This document shows, piece after piece, positions 37,647-50,117 of a stretch of DNA of 64,000 nucleotides (the stretch's first letter is position 1; the number at the start of each line of letters is the position of its first letter). Source of the DNA: Diadema setosum. Its lineage: Eukaryota; Echinodermata; Echinoidea; Diadematoida; Diadematidae. Both the position numbers and the translations under genes were made by a program. The stretch lies in contig NW_027307673.1 in the NCBI RefSeq assembly GCF_964275005.1, positions 1-64,000 of the forward strand, read 5' to 3'. The notes beneath the pieces were generated by a model. The model saw only the letters and a list, made by a program, of their open reading frames with translations, was not told the origin of the DNA and did no database searches.

Positions 37647-39244
37647 TAGAAATGATCAAGTCCATTCACAACCCACGCGTAGCTTTATAGCAAAGAGATT
37701 TAATCTCTTTGCTTTATAGCCAGTTGCGCGCACACGCCGCCGCCATTTTGATTAGTCTTCTGTTACGTCACGGCTTGAGATAAACAGGGTTTGCAGGCCT
37801 ACTAACGGCTACGCTGATTTTTTATTTTTTTTTTAAATAGCAAGGTTTGGATGGGTCAAAATAGCCGATGTTTATCAAGGTCGAGGGAAATGTGAAGCAT
37901 TTTAATTTAGCTTTTTAATTTTATGATATGATTCGGTCTGTTCGGCATTTGTCTGTTCATCTGTCATGTTTTATGACATGTAATTCAGCAATTATTTGCT
38001 CTCATTTGCCGTGGGAAGTACCTTTTTATGTAAGAAGACAATTTTGATCTCCTTATCCTTTGTTTTGTTTATCCTTCACGTTCTATACGTAGTGAATGGT
38101 ATTGAATTTTGTATGATACAACCGACAATCATTTTTTCCCCGCAATCTCTAGTCATAGGCTAGTCATATATATAGATCTAATTATCACAATATCGTGTCC
38201 TCCCTTTTCCCACTATTTGTATTTATTTCCCGTTCCTATCTTTTTCATGATTTATGGACTATTATGTTGATAACTGACATTTATTTCGTGTCCGGAATTA
38301 TAATGCGATTTTACACCTCGAAACTATTTGTAAAGGACGACCTTTTTTTTTTTTTTTGAGAGAGAGAGGGGTATATTTGAAGTCTAATTTCACAAAATCG
38401 GAGTTAACAATTGTCATAATTTTCATGAATTCCTAATTTTCAGGACTTTGTGAATAACTGGTGCTATTTTGGCCGAAATTTCACCCTCTGAGTACGGAAT
38501 TAAGAGCCACAAATAATAATAATAAAAGAAAGGTCCGGTGACACTATCTACTCTCCTTCCTAGCTTATTGCTCAACGATCAATGTGGTTAGAGTCTATTG
38601 TACGAGTATGCGAGCTCCGGCTGTGGGGGTTAGGCGGCGACATTATTGTAGATCTATGACTACTAGTATGCAGCCTCAGTGCCATTGTTTGTTTGTTTGT
38701 TTTTTTTTTTATTCAGAACTATAATACGAATTAGTAACAGCCGAATAACTTGTTTAATTTTATCACATACTAATACATGTATATCACAATTGTTCTAAGA
38801 TTTCATGTTATATCACTTAAAGCTTGCCTGTGATTAGTGTGAGTGAATCATGAATCTTAATTAAATGTGCATATTGAACGCGCTTGTTGATTGTTTGTTT
38901 TTTAGATTGACGCGAAATTTTGAATGTTAGAATTCGTGTGTCTTCATCACTAAAATATATAAACCTGTGAAATGTCTTTCAACGCACACCCCTTCTTCAG
39001 CCGATTGTTACACCTAAATGCCGCGTGCAAAACGGCATAGTGCTCAGCAAATGCAGACCGAAACAAAACAAAAACTAGAAAAGCACTCTGAGAGCGCAGA
39101 CCTTCGCCAAGCAGATCGCCCGACATTCCCAATAGCCTCTGTTACGTCATAAACTCTCAGCTGCGCGGCGCGCCTCGCCCGAGCAGAAACTAGAGCACGC
39201 TCGCATATAGACCGATTCTGTAACGCGCTATGTGTATTTTTGGC
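37647..39244. other. Intronic non-coding stretch
   Basis: No exon recognised. A small palindrome AGAGATTTAATCTCT lies near 37694 and T-runs near 38341 and 38699. Confidence 0.5.
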
Positions 39245-39775
39245 ATGGGCAGCGCCATTACTGCGGTGTCTCAGCCGACCTCTCCCCCCCCCCCCCTCCT
39301 CTCTCCCCACCCCTCTCACGCGCACGGAATGAAAAACTGATGCCTGGTTGTTTTATAGCCAATGGGCGTCTCGTACTGAGTGCGCGAATGCTTGCTTAGT
39401 GCGCGAACCTTTGTTACAAGTGCGCGATAAATATGTTGTCCGTGCGCGTGCTTTTTTTAGACGGCACAGATTGGGGAAACTAAAAATCTATCGGGGACCC
39501 TATCCCTAAACCTAACCCTAATCCTAATCCTAACCCTAACCATCAAACCCTAACCCTAACCCTAACCCTAACCCCAACCATAACCCTAACCCTAACCATA
39601 ACCATAACCAAAAACCCTAACCCAACGTTTTTCCCATAGGTTTAACACGCGCCACGCCCCAAACTGTGCCGTCTTAAAAAAAAAACGCATCCGTGCATGG
39701 GGTGGGGGAGAGGAGGGGGGTCGGCTAAGACACCTCAAAATGAGCTTTAAATATGGCTGCGCCCAGTGCCACAAA
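39245..39775. mobile_element. Foldback element with an interstitial telomeric-repeat core
   Basis: Outer arms: GGTGTCTCAGCCGACC with C-rich tail (about 39264-39325) against GGTCGGCTAAGACACC (39719-39734) with G-rich lead. Inner arms: TTTTTTTAGACGGCACAG at 39452 against CTGTGCCGTCTTAAAAAAA at 39664. Between them lies a (CCCTAA)n tract. The two nested arm pairs show one compound inverted structure. Superfamily unknown and no target duplication identified. Confidence 0.65.
39498..39624. repeat. Interstitial telomeric repeat (CCCTAA)n
   Basis: About 20 units of CCCTAA with variants (CCATAA, TCCTAA, CCCCAA). The complement is TTAGGG, the telomere repeat of vertebrates and echinoderms. Imperfect units suggest an old, non-telomeric tract. 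Confidence 0.92.
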
Positions 39776-40740
39776 TTGTCTGCTGCCCTCAACGAACCCG
39801 ATAAGCGGTCGACTAATAGAAGCCTGAACCCGGAAGTGCCTATAGTAATACACGTAAAGTACAGTTTCGAAGATGGGGTTGGGGTGGAAAAATCATTCTA
39901 ATTTTAAAGAAAATCAATATTTGTCCATATGTCTCCGGATTTTATAAGAGAGATACATTCTCAACACAGTATACGTGTTTTGATGAAAAAAGGACTTGCT
40001 CTATTGTGTCAAATATGTGCCTTAACATGAAGACAAAATTGCCAAACAGGTATTCATGCATTCATACTCCATAAAAAGATTGCAGAAAGGTACAGTGTAT
40101 ACTCTTTGATATGGGAGTACTGATTTCACATAATAATATATGTCACTTAGAAACATAAGACATCCCCCTCAGCCGAATCATGAGCCGAATTGCGATCGGA
40201 CCACTGACTACAGTGGATCGGACTCCTTCGGACTCGGGGAAGTGGGCCACAGCGTAAGCGCCAAAGAGGAGTCGATAGCATAGGTCTCTATAGGAAACTT
40301 GCGCCTTGCGCCCGCGTACGCATGAAAACACCGGGACCATGTACCTTTAATTTCCATATTTATCACAATGCCAACTATCATAATGCTGCGAATCTGAGTA
40401 AAAGTTTTTGGTATCACTCATGCTACCTTTACACCGTGTCATTTCAAATCCTGGTAAAAGCATGGGAACAAGAACCTTTTCCCTGCCCCCAACGAAAGGG
40501 AGAAACAAAATCAAGCAACGGGGTCTCCTACACCCCTATATATACATACATATATCCATCGTAATTCGAAAGTCCTAATTACCTTTAGTATCTACACGTA
40601 AACTTCTGGCAGCATTACCTGTGGTATATTAATGCAAGAGTGCAAGAGAAATGTGCGATAACCGATGTCAGTCTCACCTTGACAACATACATGATATATT
40701 TAAATACATGTATATCAGAACCACGAACACGTCTAAAGGA

Positions 40741-40817
<77 letters not shown>

Positions 40818-41345
40818 AGTAATTCGTATAGTCCCGTTGTTGGCCAAACAATATCAACAGCGTAGGAGATGCACAATACATATTTGTTATTGTTTATGAC
40901 TCTGTCTTTGATTCACTTGACACAGAGCAAGATGTCCGATTTTTTCTGTTTTTTTTTTTCCAATAAACTTGTGGTTTTCAGCATGATAAGTTTCCGGAGG
41001 AATTTTTTCTGTTCTCGTGCTAAATATTGTTAACATACATACATAAGTGCGTGTATGTATGTTTGTGTGTGTGTGTTCGTATATACCATAAATATAACTT
41101 CATTTCATTTTTTCTGCAATAACATTTCTAGAGAGGAATAATTCAATACCGACTATCATATTTAGCTAAAATGAAAAAGGTTCTTTGGCAAGTTTGGTAG
41201 GTTTTTAATCTCTCTTTCTTCAAGATGCAAAAGGGAACAAAGTAAAATCACTTACAAATATTTCCTTTTATATGAGATGTTATTGAAAGGCTGAAGGTAT
41301 GTTGCTACTCAATTTCGACAACCTGAATTCACATGGACGGCATTG
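39776..41345. other. Intronic non-coding stretch with (TA)n(TG)n
   Basis: A long (TA)n tract at 40743-40800 runs into (TG)n to about 40818. Nothing else recognised. Confidence 0.6.
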
Positions 41346-41364
41346 CCCTTATGGAACAAACACA

Positions 41365-42130
41365 GTGCTACCACAGTGTGTTCACACAGTTGACTATGTG
41401 TAAACAATGTGTTAACCATGTGGTCACAGCGTTGTCACAGTGTGGTATTTGACATCACATAGTTTACCACATAATTGGCAAACCGAACACAGAGTGGCAC
41501 ACATATACCACAGTGTGGTATAGTGTTACGACAGTGTGTTCACATAGTTGACTATGTGTAAACAATGTGCTAACCATGTGGTCACAGCGTATTCACGGTG
41601 TGGGATTTGAGATCACATAGTGTACCACATTATTGGCATACTGAACACAGAGTGGTACACATATACCACAGTGTGGTATGTATCGAACTATGTCTTCATA
41701 ATGCCACCACAGTCTGGTATTTCAGTTTAAGTGGTTTACCACATAATCCCCACATAGATGACATACTGAGCACACTGTGAATCATATTTGACGCAGTGTG
41801 GTATATTTTGAACTTTGTGTACACTCTGTGTTGATAGTGTTGTCACACTGTGGGATTTCAGATCATTCATTTACCACATAATCCACACAGACTTGGCATA
41901 CCGGACACTGTGACTTGTGCTTACCACAGTGTGGTATATATTGAACTATGTGTAAACCCTGTGCTCGGTGTTGTCACTTTGTGGGTTTCAGATCATTCAC
42001 CTACATCATCCCCACATACTTGGCATACTGAACACACGGTGTGGTATATATAGAAATATGTGTACTCCTGTGTCCATAATGTTGTTACACAGTGGGATTT
42101 CAAATCATTGATTTAACACAATAATATCCA
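41365..42130. repeat. Left subterminal repeat block
   Basis: Imperfect repeats of CCACAGTGTGGTAT, TTGACTATGTGTAAACA, GATCACATAGT and TTGGCATACTGAACACA, with a higher-order period of roughly 160-190 bp. Non-coding; the short frames are spurious. Confidence 0.85.
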
Positions 42131-42133
42131 CAT

Positions 42134-42401
42134 ACTAGATGTTTAGGAAAAAACACTACATTTTTTATTTTGAATAACTAAAAACAATGAAATTAACTTT
42201 CCTCAAATTTACGCAGTAGGTAGCCGCTGAATATGCGCACAATTTTGTCGGGTACTGTTTCAAAATATTGCAGGAAACACCATACAACAAGATTGTATGC
42301 CTATATTAGCTACCTACTGTGTAAATTTTTGGAAAGTTATATTTTCATGGGTTTTCAGTTATTCACAATCAAAAGCGTAAATTATTTTTTAAACATCTAG
42401 T
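42134..42401. mobile_element. ~268-bp palindromic MITE inside the 8.6-kb element
   Basis: Begins ACTAGATGTTTAGGAAAAAA and ends TTTTTTAAACATCTAGT. Inner AAATTTACGCAGTAGGTAGC is complemented by GCTACCTACTGTGTAAATTT. No gene. Confidence 0.8.
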
Positions 42402-42989
42402 ACTTTGACACACAATGACTCATGTTTACCACATTGTGGTGTATAATGAACTTTGCTATAGTATTGCCAGTATGGGATTTCAGATCATGTACTACCACAT
42501 GGCATGTTAATCCTTATAAGACCAGGCTATTTCTGGTTTTGTTGGGGGGGGGGGGAGCATTTTACCAGTGTGGTCAAAGGATTCAAGTATTGTAGTTTAT
42601 TAATAAATGTACATGTATATATCAAAATTAATTAAAAGAATATACCTCATCACTACATGTACTCCCCAGAGATTTTTATCAAGTTTGTAAAGAAACTTAA
42701 CTGGTCTTATTATCCAGTGAAGTAATAAACCAATCACTTATAGCTGGACAATAACAACACAATTTAAGTACGCGGTACTTGCAAATGTTCAATACTTATT
42801 TATTTTTCTAATTTCAGTTGATACCTTTCAAATTTCAAATACTGGCATGGAACAACAGATTTATTTAATGTGAGAATATGACCTATACATGTCATTTATC
42901 CAACCTTCAGATGAAAAAAATCATGCATTTAATGTTGTGTTAATTCTGTTTACGGATGCATAACATCAAACACTAGAAATGATATAATA

Positions 42990-43267
42990 CTAGGAGTATC
43001 TGTAGTTGTGGAAAGAGAACAAAAAGTGACATGATATAACTTCCCTGTTTCTCTCATAAATCACATGTTTTCCTATGATTTCACCAGGAGGTATTGCATA
43101 CAATCTATTGGTCACACGTTTCACTACTCTGATGTGTCCAGCATCAGCATGGCTCTCCCTGTCTCTATTCTTTACAAATGGGCCATCATGCTCTACATAC
43201 TTAATGAGAGCAAAGGCATCACTATCATCTTCCAAAACCACAAAACCATGTACAAATGCCACTTCAT
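42990..43267 (-). pseudogene. Unidentified open frame in the 8.6-kb element, probably a terminal exon
   Basis: About 92 codons ending in a stop at 42990. It reads GNEVAFVHGFVVLEDDSDA, FALIKYVEHDGPF and HIRVVKRVTNRLYAIPPGEI. A splice-acceptor-like AACAG precedes it at about 43268, and there is no ATG at its start, so it looks like a last exon. The composition and beta-strand-like hydrophobic pattern look like real protein. I suspect a C-terminal domain of the element's transposase, but no family can be named. The next upstream exon would be displaced or lost behind the DIRS insertion. Confidence 0.4.
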
Positions 43268-43349
43268 TGCCTGTTACTTGTAAACAATAATTCCTAAATT
43301 ATACAAGTAATAAGAAGTATAATTAGAATTCTATTAGTAATAATGAAGT

Positions 43350-43491
43350 ATAAGTCGAAGAGGTTAGCATTTCCCAGGTGTTTAAGGCAGTGAAGTCACA
43401 TAATGAAATTCAAAGTACCCCTGTAGGTAAAAATTCCAGGCAGTCCCAGTTGGCTATAAATACCCGTGTCAGTGAGCAGTAAGCATCTTTT
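43350..43491. repeat. DIRS left (3') terminal inverted repeat with TATA box
   Basis: Complement of 48618-48753. Contains CTATAAATACC (about 43453) followed by TCAGTGAGCAGT, resembling a core promoter carried by both repeats. Confidence 0.85.
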
Positions 43492-43779
43492 CAAAGAGAA
43501 TACGGCTTTAAATAGACAGACCAGCAACACCATGCAGTATTGGGTGCAATGCAGACAATTAGCTCACTGGTCCTTCTCATCATACAGACAAGCAATAAAT
43601 AAAGCACAATCATTGCTGTTCCAAGGCACGGAGCATTCTTATACGTATGGACATTTCATGTCAAGCAATTAAGCAGAACATCAGCATACAGTAGGGCCCA
43701 CCAGTTTTGACTTCTGTACAGTGTTGGAAAGGGAGGGTTCAGAACTGAAGAGTATCGATTAAATGAGATGCTGGGTGGG

Positions 43780-43896
43780 AACCTCTTCGACTTATACTTC
43801 ATTATTACTAATAGAATTCTAATTATACTTCTTATTACTTGTATAATTTAGGAATTCTATTACGTAATACTCGTATAAGTCTTCAGAGGTTAGCAT
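43780..43896. repeat. DIRS internal complementary region
   Basis: Joins the complement of both element ends (77 bp and 44 bp exact as read). In DIRS1 this region is thought to template circularisation of the extrachromosomal copy. Confidence 0.9.
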
Positions 43897-46688
43897 GTTC
43901 AAAGTTCCGTACAGAAGTCAGTCTGTGGCATGAGTGAGGGCAAGAGGACAAGAAGGATGATGGACAGTTTTCACAACAAGGTTGAAACTTTGGTCATGAC
44001 TCCTCATGCATAGAGAGTGTTTATCGATGGTGACACACATTGTCGCAAGCAGGAGAAGAACTCGAGCAAAGTTTGCTTGAGAACCTACTAGTATAAGGTG
44101 CAAGGCATAGGTTTTGAGTATGATATCATTTTGATACCTTGCGTGCTTTAACTGGAGCAGGATTAAGCATGATAGCGCACAGACAAATCAAATGGACCTC
44201 TTGTACCGATTTTCCAATCAAGACATAATCATAATCATGTTCCTTAATTCCTGTACATTTCAAGGAAGAATTAGACATTAACCAGTTCATCTCGGCATAG
44301 TAATATTGCAGCAATAATTAGAGGCAAGTCCACTGCATTTTGGGTTGATATTAGAGTTTAAATTCATCAGTTTGGTGGACCGAATCTCCTAAACGAGTGG
44401 CCGAGTAATGTGTCGCCATTTTCCAATGCACAACGTAACGTGATTTATAGTCTTGTGTCTTATCTGACTCGTATTAGGACATTGTTCTTAATTGAGATAC
44501 TAATATACAGGTATACACATACTATCACAATTTACATGTATCTTTTTAACTCAGCAGAACTGAGAATTGTTGAACTAATGTGGAATCAATTGTTAGAAGG
44601 TTCAAAATGCACCAGCGTTCGTCCAGTCAGTTGTGGACAAGATTTCGTTAAGACCTTTATACTCCATGCGCAAAAGTTTAGAAGTTGCGGCGCTTCTGTA
44701 GTTATGAGCTGAGAATGTGATACCCCTTTCATATTGGCATCCTTGGATGTCTTACCAGACCAGAGTCTGGGATGAACGCGGGATGACTGTGCTCCCAAAT
44801 CCTTATGTATGTGAACACGAGGTACGTCCTGTGGTACCCTTTCATACTGATCTCGAAGACAGAACAAACTCGGTACGTGTTCCCATAGCAACAATACATT
44901 CATACTTATTGTATGCAGCAGTCAGTACAGTGTACAGGGATGTATACGTACAGCTATTGACAGTATATTGGTTATATTTTAAGTGTTTATACAACAAGCA
45001 GCTGCGAGGGACTGGCTTTCAGCCTCCGCTCCAAGATGCTTGTCGTCACCGATTTGTTGGGATGTTTCGGAGAAATTATGAGTTTGCTTTCTGAACTTGC
45101 TCGTTGGAGATGTTCTGTGCATTTAATAATATACTCGTGAAGAGTTGATCGGAACACAGAGTTTAGGGTTGGAGGTAAAAGAAGGCGCTTTAATTACCTG
45201 GTTAGAGATATACTTTTCATATCTGTAATGTGCAAACGTGGCCTCATCTTCCGGTAATGTCATAAGAACTAGATGTCTCAGCATTTGTGTACGTTTTGCC
45301 GAAACGAGCTAGGAAAATTGTTTTTGGCTCAAGGCACTGAAGGAATCTTTAGTTCATAGGTATCTTGAAACGATAAAAAGTGATTCAAAACAATTGAAAC
45401 ATCCCAAGTCTTGTTGTATTTAGCCTTGCGAGGGTCGGAGTTAGATACGCCCTTCATAAGTCTGACTATAGGGGCTGTTTGCCTATAGCTCTCGGTTTTA
45501 GGTAGTATGGAAGACCGAGCAGGTCTATGAGTTAATCGTGGAGTGGGCTTTGTTGAAAAGCTATGCTATAGGCTTAGAATGTTGACGACGTGTTCTGTAG
45601 ATGGGTTAAAAAGGATCACAAGATTGTTCAGAATACAGACATTGCTACTGTCTTCAAGCACCCTCATTTGTTTTGTTTATTGGTATTGTCTCGCCATGAT
45701 GATGAAAGGAGCTTTGCAATGTGCTGCGATGTGTCTGCCACTTGTCATCGCTAGCAGAGAGCGCCCATGCAGGCGGCTAGTGTGAGCTGGAGGCTCGTCG
45801 GTGGGTGAGGGTGTGGGGCAAGAATTTTCCCGTGGAGTACAAGTACAAATAGGGGTGGGGCTATTCGCATTTCGAGCGATAATGAGACCCATGGCTGCCG
45901 CCACCATTGGGGCAGTGAGGATTGCTCAGGTCACCTTGTTCAGTTGAAGCTTGTGGAGGACTGAAAACGTTGATAGGATAAGGAAAAAGGCATCAAAATT
46001 CATTGCAATAAAACTTGGCTTCCATTTGGCATGAGGAGCGTTGCTAATCTATATGTAGAGTTTGTGGATTATGTGGTGAAAAACATGTAAAATAGTAATT
46101 AGTTGTTCAAGTCTCTGCGAGACAAGCAGGAAACTTCAGAATTATCTACATCTGTTGGATGTGAAGCTGATATCCAATTGCTAGACACCAATTCCAATGT
46201 TGGCCGCGAATTCGTTCGGGTCAGAATATGCTACTAGCTGTAGAAAATAATGTCTGACCGTATTATGAATAAGCACATTTTTTTTTTTTTTTTGTACACG
46301 AGCCACACAGGGCTTCAAGACCGTTCTAAATTTGCAAGAGGTTCACACACATTGCTATGCGGGGAATTCTGTTTGGCACTCCAGACTCTCTGAGCAAAGG
46401 AATTGTCATTGTTCAGAATTAACTACTCTCCATACTCAGATGCAAGCATCGCTTGAAATTATCATGCTAATGAGGGTGGAAAATAATTCTTTGTCTTGCG
46501 ATGACTAGATAACGAAACCAAACTTCGTGTCGAAGTCATCTTCTGCTTTACGCAGAGCATTAGCTGATTTATTTTTTCTAGTCCCAAGTGACGAGAATGT
46601 AGATTTCTTTGTGGAAAGCATTAAAATCCCGAAATTTGGTTTCGTTGCCATATACAAGATTGGTGTATTTCCAAGGGCAGTAACCTTG

Positions 46689-47290
46689 TCAATCTTGTTC
46701 TGAGGAAAAAAAAAAACAACTGAAAATCATTTGCTGGGAATTAATATGAGAACCAAGGAAGGTCTCGACGTGCTTTGGGTTGAAACTGGATTTGTCGAAA
46801 TCCTTACTGAAACTCTTTAAGGGTGACAAGTTGATCATAAAATTGGCTTTGTCAAGACACTCTTCTCTTGTGTGAGAAAGAATATGGATATCATCGAAAT
46901 AGGTGATTGTTCTAATGCCACTACTCCTCACCGAGGCAAAGACAGGTTTCATAACTTTAAGGAAATTCTGCGGGGTCGAATTAAGGCCAGATGGAAGGCA
47001 CTGAATTCTGGAATGCAGTAAAAATACTTATTTCCATTCGAAAGACTATGCTTGATGAACAAGGTGAACGGGTACCGATAAGTATGCACCCTTTGGAGGG
47101 GCAAATTAAGGCCGTAATCAAGCGAAACTGTTCCACTCTGAAGTGTTCGTATCTTACAAATTTGTTCAAGTTTTTCAAATTTATGATTGGACTTAGACCG
47201 CCAGTCTTTGGTAGCGCTAGAATAGAGTTGATACTCCATGTGAGGAATCACTCTAATACCAGCTTGCTTTGCGAGAATCTTCGGAGACAA
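46689..47290 (-). pseudogene. DIRS reverse transcriptase remnant
   Basis: Two frames offset by a shift near 46950. The first gives SLDYGLNLPLQRVHTYRYPF, then HSLSNGNKYFYCIPEFSAF, matching the region around palm motifs A and B in degraded form. The second gives KPVFASVRSSGIRT, then TYFDDIHILSHTREECLDKA and KHVETFLGSHI. The FDD box with following HILSHTREEC is characteristic of DIRS/Ngaro-type RT (usually L/I-DD). Motif A has lost its catalytic Asp context and the frame is shifted, so it is inactive. Confidence 0.75.
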
Positions 47291-48099
47291 TTCTTCATGG
47301 GTTGCCTTTTCCTCCTCGGTAGAATGTACACTTTGTAGAGGAAAAATTTATTGGTATGGGGTTGAAATGAAATTATTGGTTTCATAGCCAAATATTGTGG
47401 CCAATATCCAAGGCTCGGGAATTATTTTGACCAGTCATCTTTGGAAAGCTTGAGATTTCCAGCACTGAACGATTCTGGACAGTACTCATTCTTTTTTTTT
47501 TTTTTTTTTTGCTGGCTTGCGTAGAGACATTCATGACCCACGATGTATGCTTATGTGACACTTGTCAATTTTTCTCAGATGTCTTTCTGAACAACTTTCT
47601 ACCAAGTGGAATCGACTTGCTGCGCAAGTGTTGTTGAGAAGGGTTGAGAAGGGGTGTCAAGATACCTCGATGGTGCATGCTCAGATCATACGATAAGCAA
47701 AGCCCGGGAGTGTCAGGCCATCGATGGTGACATGAGTTGTTCAAATTCTCATTGTGTCAATTGCATAGATGATTATCCGTGCATGATCTGTGAATTTCAG
47801 AAAGGATTTATCTATGTGGTATAGAAGTCCCTTCACTACATTTTGTTGTAGAAGTTGGGAGCTCACAAGACCCAAGGCCTCGTGAAGGAGGATAGCCCAA
47901 ATTTTGCTCTCGATTTTTGGTGTGAGAACTACTTGGGCATTCGATGGCAATTGAGCATTTGCTTCGCGATTTTATAGAGACTTACCTTCTGATGTGGCAG
48001 TGTGACTGCCTTCATTAGCAAATCAGCCAATTTTTAAATTTGGCCCAAATGAGATCAGAATTGCAGTTAAAATCAAATTTGGTACCAGGCTTTGAAAGA

Positions 48100-48560
48100 G
48101 TTTGGCTGTAAGGGCATGGCATCCGGATCAATTCGGTTGTCAAAATGACCATAACCACAAGGGCAGAGTCAAGGCCACCCATACAGGGCAACGCAATCAG
48201 TTTTGCCGGGAAGGAGGCTGACATGAGAATATCGTCGTCTGATGAGCTGCCGATGGGGATGGCTAGCTCGCTGAAGTCTTCGATGGGCGGGGCAGCGCCC
48301 CTGTCCCCGTGGACATGGCTCGCATGTCCGGACTAATCGCCGGGAGGAGAAGCTCTCCTGCACCAGCTGGCATGGCTCGCATGCCGTTTGTCATTACCAC
48401 GGTGTGCCGCCGCCCTATCCATGAAGCGGGAGAGTATCTCGGTCTCTCTATAGAGAGCATAGTTGAGCTTCAAGGCGGCCTTCCATGCCCTGATCTCCCC
48501 GCGGGGATGGGGGCTGAGAGGTAGCGTCGTCTTCCCGATCACTAGACATTGGAGTTTGAG
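48100..48560 (-). pseudogene. Probable Gag remnant of the DIRS element
   Basis: Just inside the 5' terminal repeat the sequence turns GC-rich, and minus-strand frames give KAALKLNYALYRETEILSRF with MDRAAAH, then basic Cys-containing peptides in shifting frames. Position fits Gag. No zinc knuckle can be read intact. Identification rests mainly on location. Confidence 0.45.
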
Positions 48561-48617
48561 ATGTATAATCAGGGAGGTGTCTCACCTCCCTGGTATGATT
48601 CACTGCCGTCACACTTG

Positions 48618-48753
48618 AAAAAGATGCTTACTGCTCACTGACACGGGTATTTATAGCCAACTGGGACTGCCTGGAATTTTTACCTACAGGGGTACTTTGA
48701 ATTTCATTATGTGACTTCACTGCCTTAAACACCTGGGAAATGCTAACCTCTGA
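48618..48753. repeat. DIRS right (5') terminal inverted repeat
   Basis: Complement of 43350-43491. Contains the mirrored GGTATTTATAG TATA-like box. It is followed by 30 bp of unique end sequence that is found complemented in the internal region. Confidence 0.85.
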
Positions 48754-49079
48754 AGACTTATACGAGTATTACGTAATAGAATTTCTTCTGGTAATGTGCC
48801 AAGAATATTCAGTAGTATGGATACAAACTGTGCTTCCAACTGCTTTCTTGTACACTTTAATTACAGAAAAATGTCACAGGATATTCTTGCTTTTTTTTTC
48901 TTGACATGCTATACCACATGACTATCACAGGACAATACCACACAGCAGTACCACGCAGTAGTACCAACTGGAATAAAAAACAAAGCAAAAACAAAACAAA
49001 ACACATATTCCAGAATCTCATTAATAGGTGAGTTATGCTGTGAATTATGACAATTGACTTAAGCAGTACTTAACCTGCA

Positions 49080-49955
49080 CTATACTCCTACAGTATTACC
49101 TATTAAGTGGGAGTGCTGAGGTACAGCATGTGATACTTCATGTGGTATTTCTGTGGTATTCTTGTGGTAACACTGTGGTATTCCTGTGGTATTCCTGTGG
49201 TACAGATTTTTTGCATAGCTCATGAATATTCATAAAAAGCAACCTAAACTGTAGAAAATTCATATAATACTTCTAAATTCGAAGTATTTATGATGGGATT
49301 TCCTTTGAACTATTGTGTAATAATGTTATGTCATACCCAATGTCATAAATGTTGTTATGAAAAGGTAATTTCATATTCAATAACAGTGTTATCTAGTCAG
49401 TAACCGTGCCTTCATGCATTACAAATATTGATAGACCTGATGAATATGTCGTGACATATGTATTGACACATCTGATGACTATGTGGTGACTACCGCGATG
49501 TACTATGGTTGACTATGTGGTGTCTGCCACTGTGTGGTAGACTATGTGGTGAATACCATAGTGTGGTGGACTATGTGGTGACTACCACAGTGTGGTAGAC
49601 TATGTGGTGACTATCACAGTGTGGTGGACTATGTGGTGAATACCATAATGTGGTGGATTATGTGGTGACTACCACAGTGTAATGGACTATGTGGTTATAA
49701 CCCTGTGGTCACAGTGTGTGAGACTGTGGTTTGATTCACAGTGTATCTAATGTGTTTTGGACCATGTGGTAACGCTATGACGCTGTGTTTCACACTGTGG
49801 TAAATACACAGTGTTACCACACGTCCCAAAATCACATATTAAACACTTATTAAACACATGTGTTCGACACTGTGTTACACATTGTGTTCCACAATGTGTT
49901 CGACACTGTGTGCCACACTGTGTTGCACACTGTGTTACATAGTGCAATGAAACTG
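49080..49955. repeat. Right subterminal repeat block of the 8.6-kb element
   Basis: Repeats of GACTATGTGGTGACTACCACAGTGTGGT and TGTGTT-CACACTGTGTT type, in mirrored sense to the left block. Includes GTGGTATTCCTGTGGTATT runs at 49140-49205. Confidence 0.85.
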
Positions 49956-50117
49956 TGTTCTTTCCATAAGGGTGTGTCATAATTTTCTAGAGTTTCTATC
50001 GTCATGGTACTTACTGATATCAGTAACTGAACATGACATTCTTCACCATGGTACACCAAGTACACATTAATTCATCGAGTGAGACGAATAATATAGCAAA
50101 TATTTGATGACAAGAGA

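Larger units (their letters stand above)
43289..48783 (-). mobile_element. DIRS1-like tyrosine-recombinase-class retrotransposon (decayed)
   Basis: Termini are inverted repeats (43350-43491 against 48618-48753). An internal complementary region at 43780-43896 is composed of an exact complement of the left end (43289-43365, 77 bp) fused to an exact complement of the right end (48740-48783, 44 bp), overlapping at AATT. That circle-junction design is the hallmark of DIRS1-type elements. A reverse transcriptase relic lies on the minus strand (47290-46689), and the internal complementary region lies at its 3' side, as in DIRS1. There is no target duplication, as expected. It interrupts the 8.6-kb element. 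I did not find a convincing tyrosine recombinase frame. Confidence 0.88.
41346..49972. mobile_element. 8.6-kb transposon-like element with subterminal CACAGTGTGG repeats
   Basis: Terminal inverted repeats: CCCTTATGGAACAAACACAG at 41346 and, complemented, CCCTTATGGAAAGAACACAG ending at 49972 (two mismatches in 20). Both inner flanks (about 41365-42130 and 49080-49955) are packed with variants of ACCACAGTGTGGT and ACTATGTGGT, a subterminal-repeat design seen in several DNA transposon superfamilies. Removing the DIRS insertion (43289-48783) leaves about 3.1 kb. One small open frame (42990-43267) survives. I could not find a flanking duplication, so the superfamily is open. Confidence 0.7.

Noticed and set aside
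43918..45094. Search for a tyrosine recombinase in the 3' part of the DIRS element
   Set aside because: No frame with the R...HxxR...Y signature could be read; the region is too decayed or the gene is lost.
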